DNA from: Natribaculum luteum
GTDB taxonomy: Archaea; Halobacteriota; Halobacteria; Halobacteriales; Natrialbaceae
Assembly: GCF_023008545.1 (NCBI RefSeq)
Contig: NZ_CP095397.1
Span: 186,001 to 250,000 of the forward strand
Direction of reading: 5' to 3'
DNA: 64,000 bases
Below the pieces are notes generated by a model, which saw nothing but the letters and a program-made list of their open reading frames with translations, made no database searches and was not told the origin of the DNA. Numbering within the stretch: the first letter of the stretch is position 1; each line of letters opens with the position of its first letter. Position numbers and translations under genes: made by a program. Below, piece by piece: positions 1 through 7,518 of the stretch.

Positions 1-235
1 CGTCCGCGGCGTCGGCGACCTCGCCTTGCGTCCGACCGTCGCCAGCGACGAGCGCCCCGGCGTAGACGCTGGCCGCGAGCGCAGCCCGTTTCGATCGGTC
101 GGCGTCCGGCACGTCGGCGAGGAAGAGATCGACCGCACACGATCGCGCCTCGGACGACAGCTCGAGTCTGTCGGCAACCTGTTCGAGTTCCGTCAGCCAG
201 TCGTCGTATTTGACGCGCTCTCGAGCGCTGTACAT
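1..235 (-). CDS. TFB-like transcription factor (TFIIB cyclin-fold family), N-terminal part only
   Basis: This gene runs off the left edge of the window; about 78 codons are visible from the ATG at 233-235. The peptide starts MYSARERVKYDDWLTELEQ and continues into a helical stretch, RAALAASVYAGALVAGDGRT, which resembles the cyclin fold of TFIIB/TFB. The N-terminal zinc ribbon of a full TFB is absent, so it is more likely one of the short TFIIB-related haloarchaeal proteins than a complete initiation factor. A TATA-like box sits 25-30 nt upstream, which fits leaderless transcription and supports this start. The family call rests on pattern recognition of a partial sequence. Confidence 0.6.
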   Translation of the reverse strand, partial: MYSARERVKYDDWLTELEQVADRLELSSEARSCAVDLFLADVPDADRSKRAALAASVYAGALVAGDGRTQGEVADAAD

Positions 236-257
236 ACCGTCGAGTACCCGCTCATCC

Positions 258-268
258 GGTTTAAAGGC
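258..268 (-). promoter_or_regulatory. TATA box of the TFB-like gene
   Basis: On the minus strand the sequence reads CTTTAAACC, centred about 28 nt before the ATG at 235. That spacing is typical of haloarchaeal leaderless promoters. Confidence 0.5.
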
Positions 269-463
269 ACGGCCGGAGAGTGGACGACTGCGGGGGTCGA
301 AAACAGTTCGGACAACAGTACGCTACGTGATCCAACATTCAACTACGAACGATCGGGAATACGGTCGTCTTCCAGCGATTCTACTAGGTCGCGATTACTA
401 ATTGAGGAGGAACGCGACGTGTAGCTAGACTCCGGCCGCCCGACGGTTCGGCGTCAGTTGTCA

Positions 464-637
464 ATGAGCGAACCAACCTGCAAACTCGTCTGTACCGGGT
501 GTGGCCTCGAGATGCCGTACCGGGATCGCGCACTGGCCGAGCAGGCGGCGGAGCTCCACCAGTCGCGTGGTGACGAACACGTGACCTTCATCGTCCCACT
601 GGACTGGTCGCCGGAAGAGCCGGTGACCCACGAGTGA
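464..637 (+). CDS. small zinc-binding protein, 57 aa
   Basis: A short ORF encodes 57 residues, from ATG at 464 to TGA at 635. Cysteines at positions 6, 10 and 13 (CKLVCTGCG) plus histidines further on look like a single small zinc site. The rest is acidic and soluble with no membrane segment. Small zinc-finger proteins of this size are common in haloarchaea, but the exact family was not recognised. It lies divergently from the TFB-like gene and just upstream of tRNA-Leu. The function is unknown. Confidence 0.55.
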   Translation: MSEPTCKLVCTGCGLEMPYRDRALAEQAAELHQSRGDEHVTFIVPLDWSPEEPVTHE

Positions 638-683
638 TCGGGACCGACAGGTACTTACTGGACTCGCGGGAATCGGAAACTGC

Positions 684-768
684 GCGCGGGTAGCCAAGCC
701 AGGCCAACGGCGCAGCGCTTAGGACGCTGTCCCGTAGGGGTCCGCCGGTTCGAATCCGGTCCCGCGCA
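684..768 (+). tRNA. tRNA-Leu (anticodon UAG)
   Basis: The 85-nt sequence folds as a class II tRNA. The acceptor is GCGCGGG (684-690) paired with CCCGCGC (761-767), followed by discriminator A768. The anticodon stem CAGCG/CGCTG encloses the loop CTTAGGA, giving anticodon UAG at 720-722. A long variable arm follows, then the T arm GCCGG-TTCGAAT-CCGGT. The long variable arm and anticodon both indicate leucine. CCA is not encoded. The 3' end is duplicated downstream at 872-931. Confidence 0.93.
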
Positions 769-805
769 TTCTCCGCGAACAATTCCGTGAGCGGAGAATT
801 CGGTC
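746..805 (+). repeat. 60-bp direct repeat, copy 1 (tRNA 3' end plus hairpin)
   Basis: This segment covers the T arm and 3' end of tRNA-Leu and the adjoining hairpin ATTCTCCGC/GCGGAGAAT (768-776 with 791-799). It recurs at 872-931 with a single mismatch. Confidence 0.85.
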
Positions 806-871
806 AGCGGATTCGAACCCTGCAAGTCACAGCCCGCGCAGGGCCGTAGCCCGAGCAGGAATGTCTCGCTT

Positions 872-931
872 CGGTTCGAATCCGGTCCCGCGCATTCTCC
901 GCGAACAACTCCGTGAGCGGAGAATTCGGTC
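872..931 (+). repeat. 60-bp direct repeat, copy 2 (orphan tRNA-Leu 3' end)
   Basis: This copy is 59/60 identical to 746-805, but no tRNA body precedes it. The arrangement resembles a tRNA-gene attachment site left after integration and loss of an element. Between the copies, at about 809-825, lies a T-arm-like sequence in reverse orientation (GGATTCGAACCC). Confidence 0.8.
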
Positions 932-998
932 TCAGCAACATCCGCTTTTACCGGACCAAAGCGCTCGATCAACGACGTTCCAATCTCCCCGGTTGCTC

Positions 999-1191
999 AT
1001 ACTACTGGACACCAGTCAGTGACTACTCGATCGCGTCTCGACGGCTGTCGTCGCTGACGACTGCGTCTCGAGTGCGATCGATGTCTGATAACGCCTGCTG
1101 TAAGTCATCACCGGAGCAACCGCGAGCAGTCTGGCGGTTGCTCCGGAAAACAGTTACAGCAGTCATTATGAACCGTGTTGTCCAGCAGTAT
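999..1191 (+). mobile_element. MITE-like palindromic element (110-bp family), copy 1, interrupted
   Basis: The ends ATACTACTGGACACCA and (inverted) ATACTGCTGGACAACA match the termini of the copies at 49903-50012 and 61649-61758. The body is also nearly palindromic. This copy is 193 bp because an 82-bp element plus one extra base sits inside it near its right end (1088-1170). No transposase gene is associated. Confidence 0.8.
1088..1169 (+). repeat. 82-bp hairpin element nested in the 110-bp MITE copy
   Basis: The element is exactly 82 bp. Its outer inverted ends are ATAACGCCTGCTGTAA and TTACAGCAGTCATTAT. Its inner stem is CCGGAGCAACCGC/GCGGTTGCTCCGG with a 10-nt loop. It aligns without gaps to the copies at 45229, 48023 and 58797. 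Confidence 0.8.
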
Positions 1192-1337
1192 CACTCACAC
1201 GGCGATCCCTCGAGGACGGCCACCACCCGTGCTGCCGGACGACGGTCAGTAGACACTCCATCGGGCAGTGTTCGAAGAGTCGCGGGGAGAGAGGACGAGT
1301 CGAGCCGACCGGTGGCCAGGGCCGACACGCGAGCCAG

Positions 1338-2090
1338 TCAGCGCGCGAGGGAGAGTGCCGCGTCGATCTCGCCACGCCACGGATTTCCGTGGCCGGGCAG
1401 GAGCGTCACCGAACCCAGCCCCTCGAGTCGGGTGAGCGACGCCCTGGCTTCGTCGTGGTCCTCGTCGGCGGAACCGAGTAGCTGCGGATCTCCCTCCCGG
1501 CCGGTGAAGATGTTCCGCGTCGCGAGCACGTCGCCACAGAACAGGACGTCGCGGTTCTCGACGTACAGCGCGCACGACCCGCGGGTGTGACCGGGGGCAA
1601 AGATCACGCGCGGTTCGCCGGGCACGGGGAGGACGTCCCCGTCGGCGAGTGGCTCGGCGTCGGCGAGCGGTTCGACGGCCGTGACGCCGTCGCGGATCAT
1701 CTCGACGGCGTACACGAAGAACCCGGGCCGCCAGAGGTTTCGGTAGAACCATCCGGGGGCGCCCTGTGGCTGGCCGCGAAGGAGAGGCAGGTCGTCCGGA
1801 TGGCAGTAGACGGGCACGTTCCGGTCGACCAGATCGCTGGCGAAGCCGACGTGGTCGGCGTCCGCGTGAGTCAACACGAGGGCGGCGACGTCGTCGAACT
1901 CGTAGCCGTTTTCGGCGAGCCAGTCGCCGAGCTGCGGCCAGTGCGCCGGGAGGCCCGCGTCGACGACGGTCAACCCGTCGTCCGCCTCGAGGACGTACCA
2001 GTTGATTCGACGCGTGCCGAATCGGTAGACGCCATCGGCCACCTCGCGATCCGTCGACTCGGGGCGATCGTCGGCCGTCGATGTGCTCAT
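1338..2090 (-). CDS. MBL-fold metallohydrolase
   Basis: The 250-aa protein has the metallo-beta-lactamase fold signature: a THADADHVG metal motif, a later GHT histidine (FAPGHTRGS), a CGD aspartate (VLFCGDVL) and a final GHG histidine (LLPGHGNPW). Such enzymes hydrolyse thioesters, lactones or phosphoesters using two metal ions in the cytoplasm; the substrate cannot be read from sequence. The ATG at 2090 (MSTSTADD) was chosen over the upstream ATG at 2114, because the latter lies inside a TATA-like element (ACTATATG on the minus strand) at the right distance for leaderless transcription from 2090. No functionally linked neighbour is apparent. Confidence 0.85.
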   Translation of the reverse strand: MSTSTADDRPESTDREVADGVYRFGTRRINWYVLEADDGLTVVDAGLPAHWPQLGDWLAENGYEFDDVAALVLTHADADHVGFASDLVDRNVPVYCHPDDLPLLRGQPQGAPGWFYRNLWRPGFFVYAVEMIRDGVTAVEPLADAEPLADGDVLPVPGEPRVIFAPGHTRGSCALYVENRDVLFCGDVLATRNIFTGREGDPQLLGSADEDHDEARASLTRLEGLGSVTLLPGHGNPWRGEIDAALSLAR

Positions 2091-2140
2091 ACTGTCAGTA
2101 CGAATATCGAACATATAGTTGTTCTCGACGTTACACGATA

Positions 2141-2656
2141 TACAGGCGAAAGCCCATGAGTTTACTCGTGGGATGAAGCCGTCACTACTGCATCAAACCA
2201 CGCGACACGACTCCCCCGAATCACCCACGCAATCTGAAAGGTTTAAGACGAATCTCCACGTTATTCGACAGAGGCATGCGGCATGCTGCTGCGGGGAACC
2301 CGCTCACGCTCACCATGGCTACGAGTAGGTCTCACACTCCTACACACAAACACACCCTTCGCAGCCCAACCAGCAGTGTGGTTGGCATGCCACTCGACGA
2401 CCCTCACTCGTGGTTTGAATCGAGGGTCAGGCCGATGGCGCGGCCCACTGCCCAGTGCGCTGGACGCCGCTGGGAGCCACTCCCTCCTCGGGAGGGCTAC
2501 GCCGAGCAGATACCCAAGACCACCACAACCCTCCGTGTGAGGGCTGAAGGCGCGTCAGTGAACCCGCAAGTTCACAGCCGGGGTGGAGCCCGCGTATGCG
2601 GGCCGTGATACCCACGGAGGAATCCCACGGCGTTAGCCGTGCGGAGGACGTCAAGG
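2141..2656. mobile_element. IS200/IS605-type non-autonomous remnant
   Basis: The left end carries the hairpin CCCATGAG-TTTA-CTCGTGGG (2153-2172). The right end carries CCCACGGC-GTTA-GCCGTG (2624-2641) followed by GGAGGACGTCAAG. Both resemble the subterminal hairpins of haloarchaeal IS200/IS605 elements. The roughly 515-bp interior contains no credible TnpA or TnpB reading frame, so it is either a deletion derivative or a PATE-like miniature element. It fills the otherwise gene-free gap between the MBL hydrolase promoter and dacZ. Confidence 0.6.
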
Positions 2657-2828
2657 GCCGGGGTCTGTGCAACCACGAGCGGACGACGTCCTCGAGGACG
2701 TCGATCTGCCGAAGGTCCAGGCTGGACGAGGATACGATCGTCAGTCGAAGAAACCACGAGAACGACTGGCGGACACTCGTCTGACGGGTCCACAACGCTT
2801 ATTCACACGCGAACGGGTTGTAGTATCA

Positions 2829-3641
2829 ATGGCCGGGCTAGACGACGTGTTTGGAGATCTTTTTTCGGGAATCGACGGCGTCGTCCTCTTCTCACCGAGT
2901 GGATCGTACTACGAGCGGTTCGAAGACCTCGAGGACCTCGATGTGATCGTCATCGGGACGGAGAACACCGTCGGGGCCGAGACGTTCGTCGAGTTACCAC
3001 TCGAGTTCGCAGACATCACCGACCGGGTCCGGTTCGGACTCGAGGGTGGGATCGACGATGGCGTCATCGAAGACGGTGACGTGCTGGTGTGTGCGACGAG
3101 CGTCTTCGACGACGGGATCGACACCGTCTCGCGCGTGAGAGCCGACGCAGACGCACACACCGGAATCTACGACCTGTTCGCCAGGTCGCGAGCCGATCCC
3201 GAGGTGATCCGGTCGGTCCTCGAGTTGGCGATCGAACTGGGAAAGAAAGGACAGAAGGGCAAGCCCGTCGGCGCGCTGTTCGTGGTCGGCGACGCGGGGA
3301 AAGTGATGAACAAGTCTCGACCGCTGTCGTACAACCCCTTCGAGAAGTCCCACGTCCACGTCGGCGACCCGATCGTGAACGTCATGCTAAAGGAGTTCTC
3401 GCGGCTCGACGGCGCGTTCGTCATCTCTGACTCGGGGAAGATCGTTTCGGCCTACCGGTACCTCGAGCCGTCGGCGGAAGGCGTCGACATCCCGAAGGGC
3501 CTCGGCGCGCGCCACATGGCCGGCGGGGCGATTACCCGGGACACGAACGCGATCGCGATCGTCCTCTCGGAGAGCGACGGACTGGTACGGGCGTTCAAAG
3601 GCGGAGAGCTGATTCTGGAGGTCGATCCGGAGGCATACTGA
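2829..3641 (+). CDS. dacZ: diadenylate cyclase DacZ (c-di-AMP synthase)
   Basis: DacZ makes cyclic di-AMP from two ATP molecules. The 270-aa protein ends in a DisA_N-type cyclase domain with a DGA motif (Asp194, DGAFVISDSG) and an RH[M/R] motif (Arg228-His229 in GARHMAGGAIT), which contact ATP and metal. The N-terminal half is a cytoplasmic domain without membrane segments, as in archaeal DacZ. The start at 2829 (MAGLDDVFG) is supported by a TATA-like CTTATTC about 27 nt upstream. The mechanosensitive channel gene begins 1 nt after the stop, so the two are almost certainly co-transcribed. In other organisms c-di-AMP controls osmotic balance, which fits the partnership. Confidence 0.93.
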   Translation: MAGLDDVFGDLFSGIDGVVLFSPSGSYYERFEDLEDLDVIVIGTENTVGAETFVELPLEFADITDRVRFGLEGGIDDGVIEDGDVLVCATSVFDDGIDTVSRVRADADAHTGIYDLFARSRADPEVIRSVLELAIELGKKGQKGKPVGALFVVGDAGKVMNKSRPLSYNPFEKSHVHVGDPIVNVMLKEFSRLDGAFVISDSGKIVSAYRYLEPSAEGVDIPKGLGARHMAGGAITRDTNAIAIVLSESDGLVRAFKGGELILEVDPEAY

Positions 3642-3642
3642 C

Positions 3643-4410
3643 ATGGTAGACGTGCAGGCTCTGGTCGACGAGCCGGCGATCATAGCGACCGCAGTGTTGG
3701 CGCTCGGGTTCGTCATCGGGTATCTCGTCGGCCGACTGAACAAGGAGCTGTTGAGTGCAGCGGGCGTCCCGGAGGCCGTCGAGGGGACGCCGTTCGAACG
3801 GACGGCACAGTCGCTCGGAACCTCGACGGTCGAAATCGTCGCGCGACTGAGTTCGTGGTTCATCTACGGCATCGCCGTGCTCACGGCCGTCCACATCGCC
3901 CAGCTGCTCGATACGAACGCGTTCTGGCTGCGCGTCACCGAGTACATCCCACACGTTTTCATCGCCGTCTTCGTCCTCATCATCGGTTTCATCGTCGCCG
4001 ACAAGTCGGAACTCGTCGTCAGCGAGTACCTCCGGGGCGTCAAACTGCCGGAGGTATCGATCATTCCGAAGGCGGTGAAGTACTCCGTGCTGTACGTCAC
4101 CTTCCTCATCGCCCTCTCGCAGGTGGGCGTTCGGGTTCTCGCGCTGATGATCCTGCTTACGGTGTACGCCGCCGGCGTCGTCATCGTCGGCGCGTTCGCG
4201 TTCAAAGACTTCCTCGTCTCGAGTGCGGTCGGGATCTACCTGCTGCTCGAACAACCCTACAGCATCGGGGATCGAGTACGGATCGGCGATCGGGCGGGAA
4301 TCGTCCAGGAGGTCGACCTCTTCGTGACGAAAGTCGAGTCCGACTCCGAGGAGTACGTCATCCCGAACCGGCAGGTGTTCGACGAGGGAATCACCCGGAT
4401 CCGGGACTGA
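3643..4410 (+). CDS. MscS-family mechanosensitive channel protein
   Basis: This is a 255-aa membrane protein with an N-terminal membrane segment, further hydrophobic helices across residues 60-200, and an MscS-type beta domain at the C-terminus (SIGDRVRIGDRAGIVQEVD, then EYVIPNRQVF). MscS proteins open under membrane tension to release solutes after osmotic downshift. It is short for the family and lacks the large cytoplasmic vestibule. It follows dacZ by 1 nt, implying co-expression with the c-di-AMP synthase. Its stop abuts the stop of the convergent uridine phosphorylase with no spacer. Confidence 0.85.
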   Translation: MVDVQALVDEPAIIATAVLALGFVIGYLVGRLNKELLSAAGVPEAVEGTPFERTAQSLGTSTVEIVARLSSWFIYGIAVLTAVHIAQLLDTNAFWLRVTEYIPHVFIAVFVLIIGFIVADKSELVVSEYLRGVKLPEVSIIPKAVKYSVLYVTFLIALSQVGVRVLALMILLTVYAAGVVIVGAFAFKDFLVSSAVGIYLLLEQPYSIGDRVRIGDRAGIVQEVDLFVTKVESDSEEYVIPNRQVFDEGITRIRD

Positions 4411-5232
4411 TCAGTCGAGCGTGAGACCGGCGTGCCACAGGTCGACGCCGGCCGCACGCTTTTTCGCGTCCATCTTCGCGAGCAGGCGCGTCGCGAGCGA
4501 GGCGGTCTCGACGGCTCGCGTCTCGCCTTCGGTGCGGAACTCGCCGGTCACCCGGTTGGCGTAGACGGTACAGACTGCACCGGCCCGAAGCCCGTAGAGG
4601 TTCGCGAGCGTGAGAATGGCGCTGGCTTCCATCTCCACGTTCGCGACGTTCGCCTCCCGCAGCTCGTCGAGCAGTCGCTCGGAATCAGCGGCCTCGAAGC
4701 CGTCGAAGCCGGGCCGTCCCTGGCCAGCGTAGAAGGAGTCCGTACTCGTCGTGATCCCGGTGTGGTAGTCGTATCCCAGCCGTTCGGCGGCGGCGACGAG
4801 CGCACAGACGACCTCGTGGTCGGCGACGGCGGGGTAGTCTTCGCGGACGTACTCGTCGCTGGTCCCCTCCTGGCGGACGGCTCCGGTCGTGATGACGAGG
4901 TCGCCGACGGCCATCTCCGGCTGGATCGCACCACAGGAACCGACGCGAATCAGCGTGTCGACGCCCACGCGGGCGAGTTCCTCGACCGCGATCGCGGCCG
5001 ACGGGCTGCCGATCCCCGTGGACGTGACCGAGATCGGCGTCCCCTCGTAGGTTCCGGTCGCCGTTCGATACTCCCGGTGGTGGGCGCGAACCTCACCCTC
5101 GTCCCAGCAGTCGACGATCTTCTCGACGCGTTCGGGGTTTCCCGGCAGGAGGACGGTATCGGCGACGTCGCCCGGAGCGATCTCGAGGTGGTACTGTACG
5201 TCGGCGTTCGGGTCTTCACTGTCGCCCGGCAT
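4411..5232 (-). CDS. udp: uridine phosphorylase-type nucleoside phosphorylase
   Basis: The 273-aa protein belongs to the PNP/UDP phosphorylase family, which cleaves nucleosides with phosphate to give ribose-1-phosphate and free base. Visible motifs are the phosphate loop LLPGNPERV near residue 30, the RVGSCGAI loop, and the nucleoside-binding VEMEASAIL segment whose Glu-Met-Glu contacts ribose. Fit to the family is full length. The gene is divergent from the DUF488 gene, and an AT-rich TATATAAAT stretch between them (about 5260-5268) can serve as promoter. It acts in cytoplasmic pyrimidine salvage alongside the cytidine deaminase at 7064. Confidence 0.88.
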   Translation of the reverse strand: MPGDSEDPNADVQYHLEIAPGDVADTVLLPGNPERVEKIVDCWDEGEVRAHHREYRTATGTYEGTPISVTSTGIGSPSAAIAVEELARVGVDTLIRVGSCGAIQPEMAVGDLVITTGAVRQEGTSDEYVREDYPAVADHEVVCALVAAAERLGYDYHTGITTSTDSFYAGQGRPGFDGFEAADSERLLDELREANVANVEMEASAILTLANLYGLRAGAVCTVYANRVTGEFRTEGETRAVETASLATRLLAKMDAKKRAAGVDLWHAGLTLD

Positions 5233-5291
5233 TCGGCAGTCGGATTCGGTTCGGGACCGTATATAAATGTAGGGCAGCCGTAGGTCCGATC

Positions 5292-5723
5292 ATGGCGAAG
5301 GGAACGCTCGAGGACACGTACGTCGCCGCCCTCCAGCACGATCGGGCGGACGTCGACCCGACGGCGACGCTCGTCGGCGTCGTCCGGCGACCGACGTCGT
5401 GGTTTCACGCGGCCGTCGACGAGAACGTCCCCGAACTCGGCCCCCCCGCGGCGTTGCTCGAGGACGTCCGCGCCGCCGAGGAGGACCTGAAGATGCAGGG
5501 GATCTGCGAGGAGGGGGCACACAACGCCGCCTGGCACCGGGCCGACTTCGAGGATCGGTACCGCCGGCACCTCGCAGAATCGCCCGAGGCAACGGCGGCG
5601 ATCGCGGCCCTCGAGGAACGGCTCGAGGCGGGCGAGTCGCTGGCGCTGGTCTGCTACGAGAACACCGACAAGAAGCGGTGTCACCGGACGATTCTGCGAG
5701 ACGTCCTCGAGGAGGACCCGTAG
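5292..5723 (+). CDS. DUF488 family protein
   Basis: The 143-aa cytoplasmic protein ends in the DUF488 hallmark LVCYENTDKKRCHRTIL, where a Cys and the CH pair mark the conserved pocket. A WH histidine pair lies at mid-length. The biochemical role of DUF488 proteins is not established. The promoter is shared with the divergent uridine phosphorylase gene. No signal peptide or membrane helix is present. Confidence 0.75.
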   Translation: MAKGTLEDTYVAALQHDRADVDPTATLVGVVRRPTSWFHAAVDENVPELGPPAALLEDVRAAEEDLKMQGICEEGAHNAAWHRADFEDRYRRHLAESPEATAAIAALEERLEAGESLALVCYENTDKKRCHRTILRDVLEEDP

Positions 5724-5856
5724 ACGGACCGGTCCGGCGCGGACGCGCGACTCGAGTTGAGTACTCGCGTGAGCGGGAGTAGGTCGGGTACACGGACCGA
5801 GTCGGGTCGGTCAGATAGTTTTTTTGACGGCAGTGTGGAATGAAAAACAGTGATCG

Positions 5857-7041
5857 ATGAGAACGGACGAGGACTTCCCCGCGGTCGCCGCCATCTTCGT
5901 CGTCGGGATGGCGCTCCCGATCGCCGTCGCCCTGGCGATACACGACGTGCTCGCGCTCTACCTGACGGGCCGTCAGTTCGCGTCTCTCGGTGCGGCCGCG
6001 TTCGCCCTCCTCACGTGGGTACTCCTCGAAGCGCGGGAGATAGACCGCGCGAACTTCCTGGTCGCGTCGCTCGTCCTCCCGTGGATCGGGGCCGTCGGAG
6101 TGGTATTCGTGGGATTCACGGTGGGACAACACCCCGGTGGCTTTCGATACCTCTTCGGGGAGTTCGAGGATCTCGGAGCGTACGCGGCGCTGTACACGAT
6201 CGGTGGCGTCGTGGCCGTGGCACTCCTGCGAGGAGTCGAACGGTTCACACGGCGGGACGGCTGGCGTCCCGCACCGCTGACCGTCGCCGTCGGCCTCGTC
6301 GCCGTCCTCGTGCTCGGGTCGGCAGTGGGCGGCGCGTACGTGACCATCGCCGCGAGTTCCGCCTCGATCTCGGACGTCGAGGCCGACGTCATCGATCGGC
6401 GATCGAGCTACGAGACCGACGGGACGGGGCTGGTCGTCGTCGTCGAGGGCGAACCGACGGAGCTTCGCCTGACGGTGACCGCGCCCGACGGGACGACGGC
6501 AGTCGAGCGGCTCACGGACGAGGATCTGCGGGACGGAACGGCCACGGTCGAACTCGAGGACTGGCGATTCGACGCGCCCCTGCGAGCCGGGACGTACGAG
6601 GTTGAGTTGTCGGCGCTGACGGGTGTGACGGTCGATCGGACGACGTACACGATCGAAACCGAGCCCACGCCGTCGCTTCGGCAGGTCGAGGTCGTGCCGC
6701 CGAACGGCGAACCCACCATCGACGTTCCCACCGACGCGACGGGAAGAGAGAGTGGAACCGAGAGCCAGGTCCGGATCGTCACCGTGATCGCGAACGAGGG
6801 CGACGCCCCCAGCGAGTTCGCCACCAGACTCGTGGCCGGCGACGGCGAATTCGTCACGGTCGAGGCGATCGTGATCGAACCCGGCCGGTCCGGTGTGACC
6901 GTCGTCGGCCTGTCCGACGAGGACGTCGAGCGGGTCCACCGGGAAAGCGACGGAGAACTCGAGGTGGAAGTCATCTTCGACGGCGAGGTCGTCACGACAG
7001 AGCGCGTGATGCTCCCCGCACCCGAAACCGACAGCGGGTAG
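5857..7041 (+). CDS. membrane protein with a large C-terminal extracellular domain, function unknown
   Basis: This is a 394-aa protein. The first 165 residues contain about five or six hydrophobic helices. The remaining 230 or so residues are acidic and beta-rich, with repeated patterns of the type seen in Ig-like or CARDB-like extracellular domains (for example AGTYEVELSALTGV and VRIVTVIANEGDAPSEF). This suggests a membrane anchor carrying tandem beta-sandwich modules outside the cell. The family was not recognised. An AT-rich patch with TTTTTTT at about 5818-5826 lies 30-40 nt upstream. The downstream neighbour is convergent (cytidine deaminase), so no operon context helps. Confidence 0.7.
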   Translation: MRTDEDFPAVAAIFVVGMALPIAVALAIHDVLALYLTGRQFASLGAAAFALLTWVLLEAREIDRANFLVASLVLPWIGAVGVVFVGFTVGQHPGGFRYLFGEFEDLGAYAALYTIGGVVAVALLRGVERFTRRDGWRPAPLTVAVGLVAVLVLGSAVGGAYVTIAASSASISDVEADVIDRRSSYETDGTGLVVVVEGEPTELRLTVTAPDGTTAVERLTDEDLRDGTATVELEDWRFDAPLRAGTYEVELSALTGVTVDRTTYTIETEPTPSLRQVEVVPPNGEPTIDVPTDATGRESGTESQVRIVTVIANEGDAPSEFATRLVAGDGEFVTVEAIVIEPGRSGVTVVGLSDEDVERVHRESDGELEVEVIFDGEVVTTERVMLPAPETDSG

Positions 7042-7063
7042 CGACGAACGCCGTGCCGTCGCG

Positions 7064-7471
7064 TTACTCGAGGGTCGCTTCCGTGATCGTGTTGGGCAAC
7101 AGTTCGCCGAGCGTGTACTCGCTGACCGAATCGCCCTCGTCACAGAGCACGAGGAGGTCCGGATCGCAAAACTCCGTGAGCGTCTGGCGACACATCCCAC
7201 AGGGCGTGACCCCGTCGCGGCGGTCGGAGCTGACGGCGATCCGCGAAAAGTCGCGATGTCCCTCCTTGACCGCCTCGGCGATCGCCACCTCCTCGGCGTG
7301 GAGGCTGTTACTGAAGTTCGCGTTCTCGAGGTTGCAGCCGACGAACACCTCGCCGTCGGCGGTCTCGAGGGCTGCTCCGACGCGGTACCCGGAGTACGGA
7401 ACGTGTGCGCGGTCCTGTACGTCGCGGGCCGTCTCGACGAGGTCGTCGACGGAAGATCGGTCGTCGTCCAT
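7064..7471 (-). CDS. cdd: cytidine deaminase
   Basis: Cytidine deaminase converts cytidine and deoxycytidine to uridine and deoxyuridine in pyrimidine salvage. The 135-aa form has the catalytic HAEEVA motif (zinc His plus proton-shuttling Glu), the second zinc motif PCGMCRQ, and the substrate loop VPYSGYRVGAA with the downstream NLENANF asparagine. The start chosen is the internal ATG at 7471 (MDDDRSS), which matches the usual N-terminus; an upstream ATG at 7498 would add nine residues. It lies just downstream of the CoA-transferase gene on the same strand. Confidence 0.9.
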   Translation of the reverse strand: MDDDRSSVDDLVETARDVQDRAHVPYSGYRVGAALETADGEVFVGCNLENANFSNSLHAEEVAIAEAVKEGHRDFSRIAVSSDRRDGVTPCGMCRQTLTEFCDPDLLVLCDEGDSVSEYTLGELLPNTITEATLE

Positions 7472-7518
7472 GGCGAGCGATAGGTCGACGGCGTGCAAGA
7501 AACCACCGTCCGCCGGAC

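Noticed and set aside
860..893. second tRNA-Leu gene
   Set aside because: Only the T arm and 3' end are duplicated. No acceptor 5' strand, D arm or anticodon arm precedes them.
2276..2608. TnpB gene fragment inside the IS200/IS605 remnant
   Set aside because: The frame has no RuvC or zinc-finger motif and no similarity that could be recognised, so only the ends support the element.
5290..7506. 738-aa minus-strand ORF
   Set aside because: It covers the DUF488 gene and the membrane protein gene in antisense and shows no family pattern.
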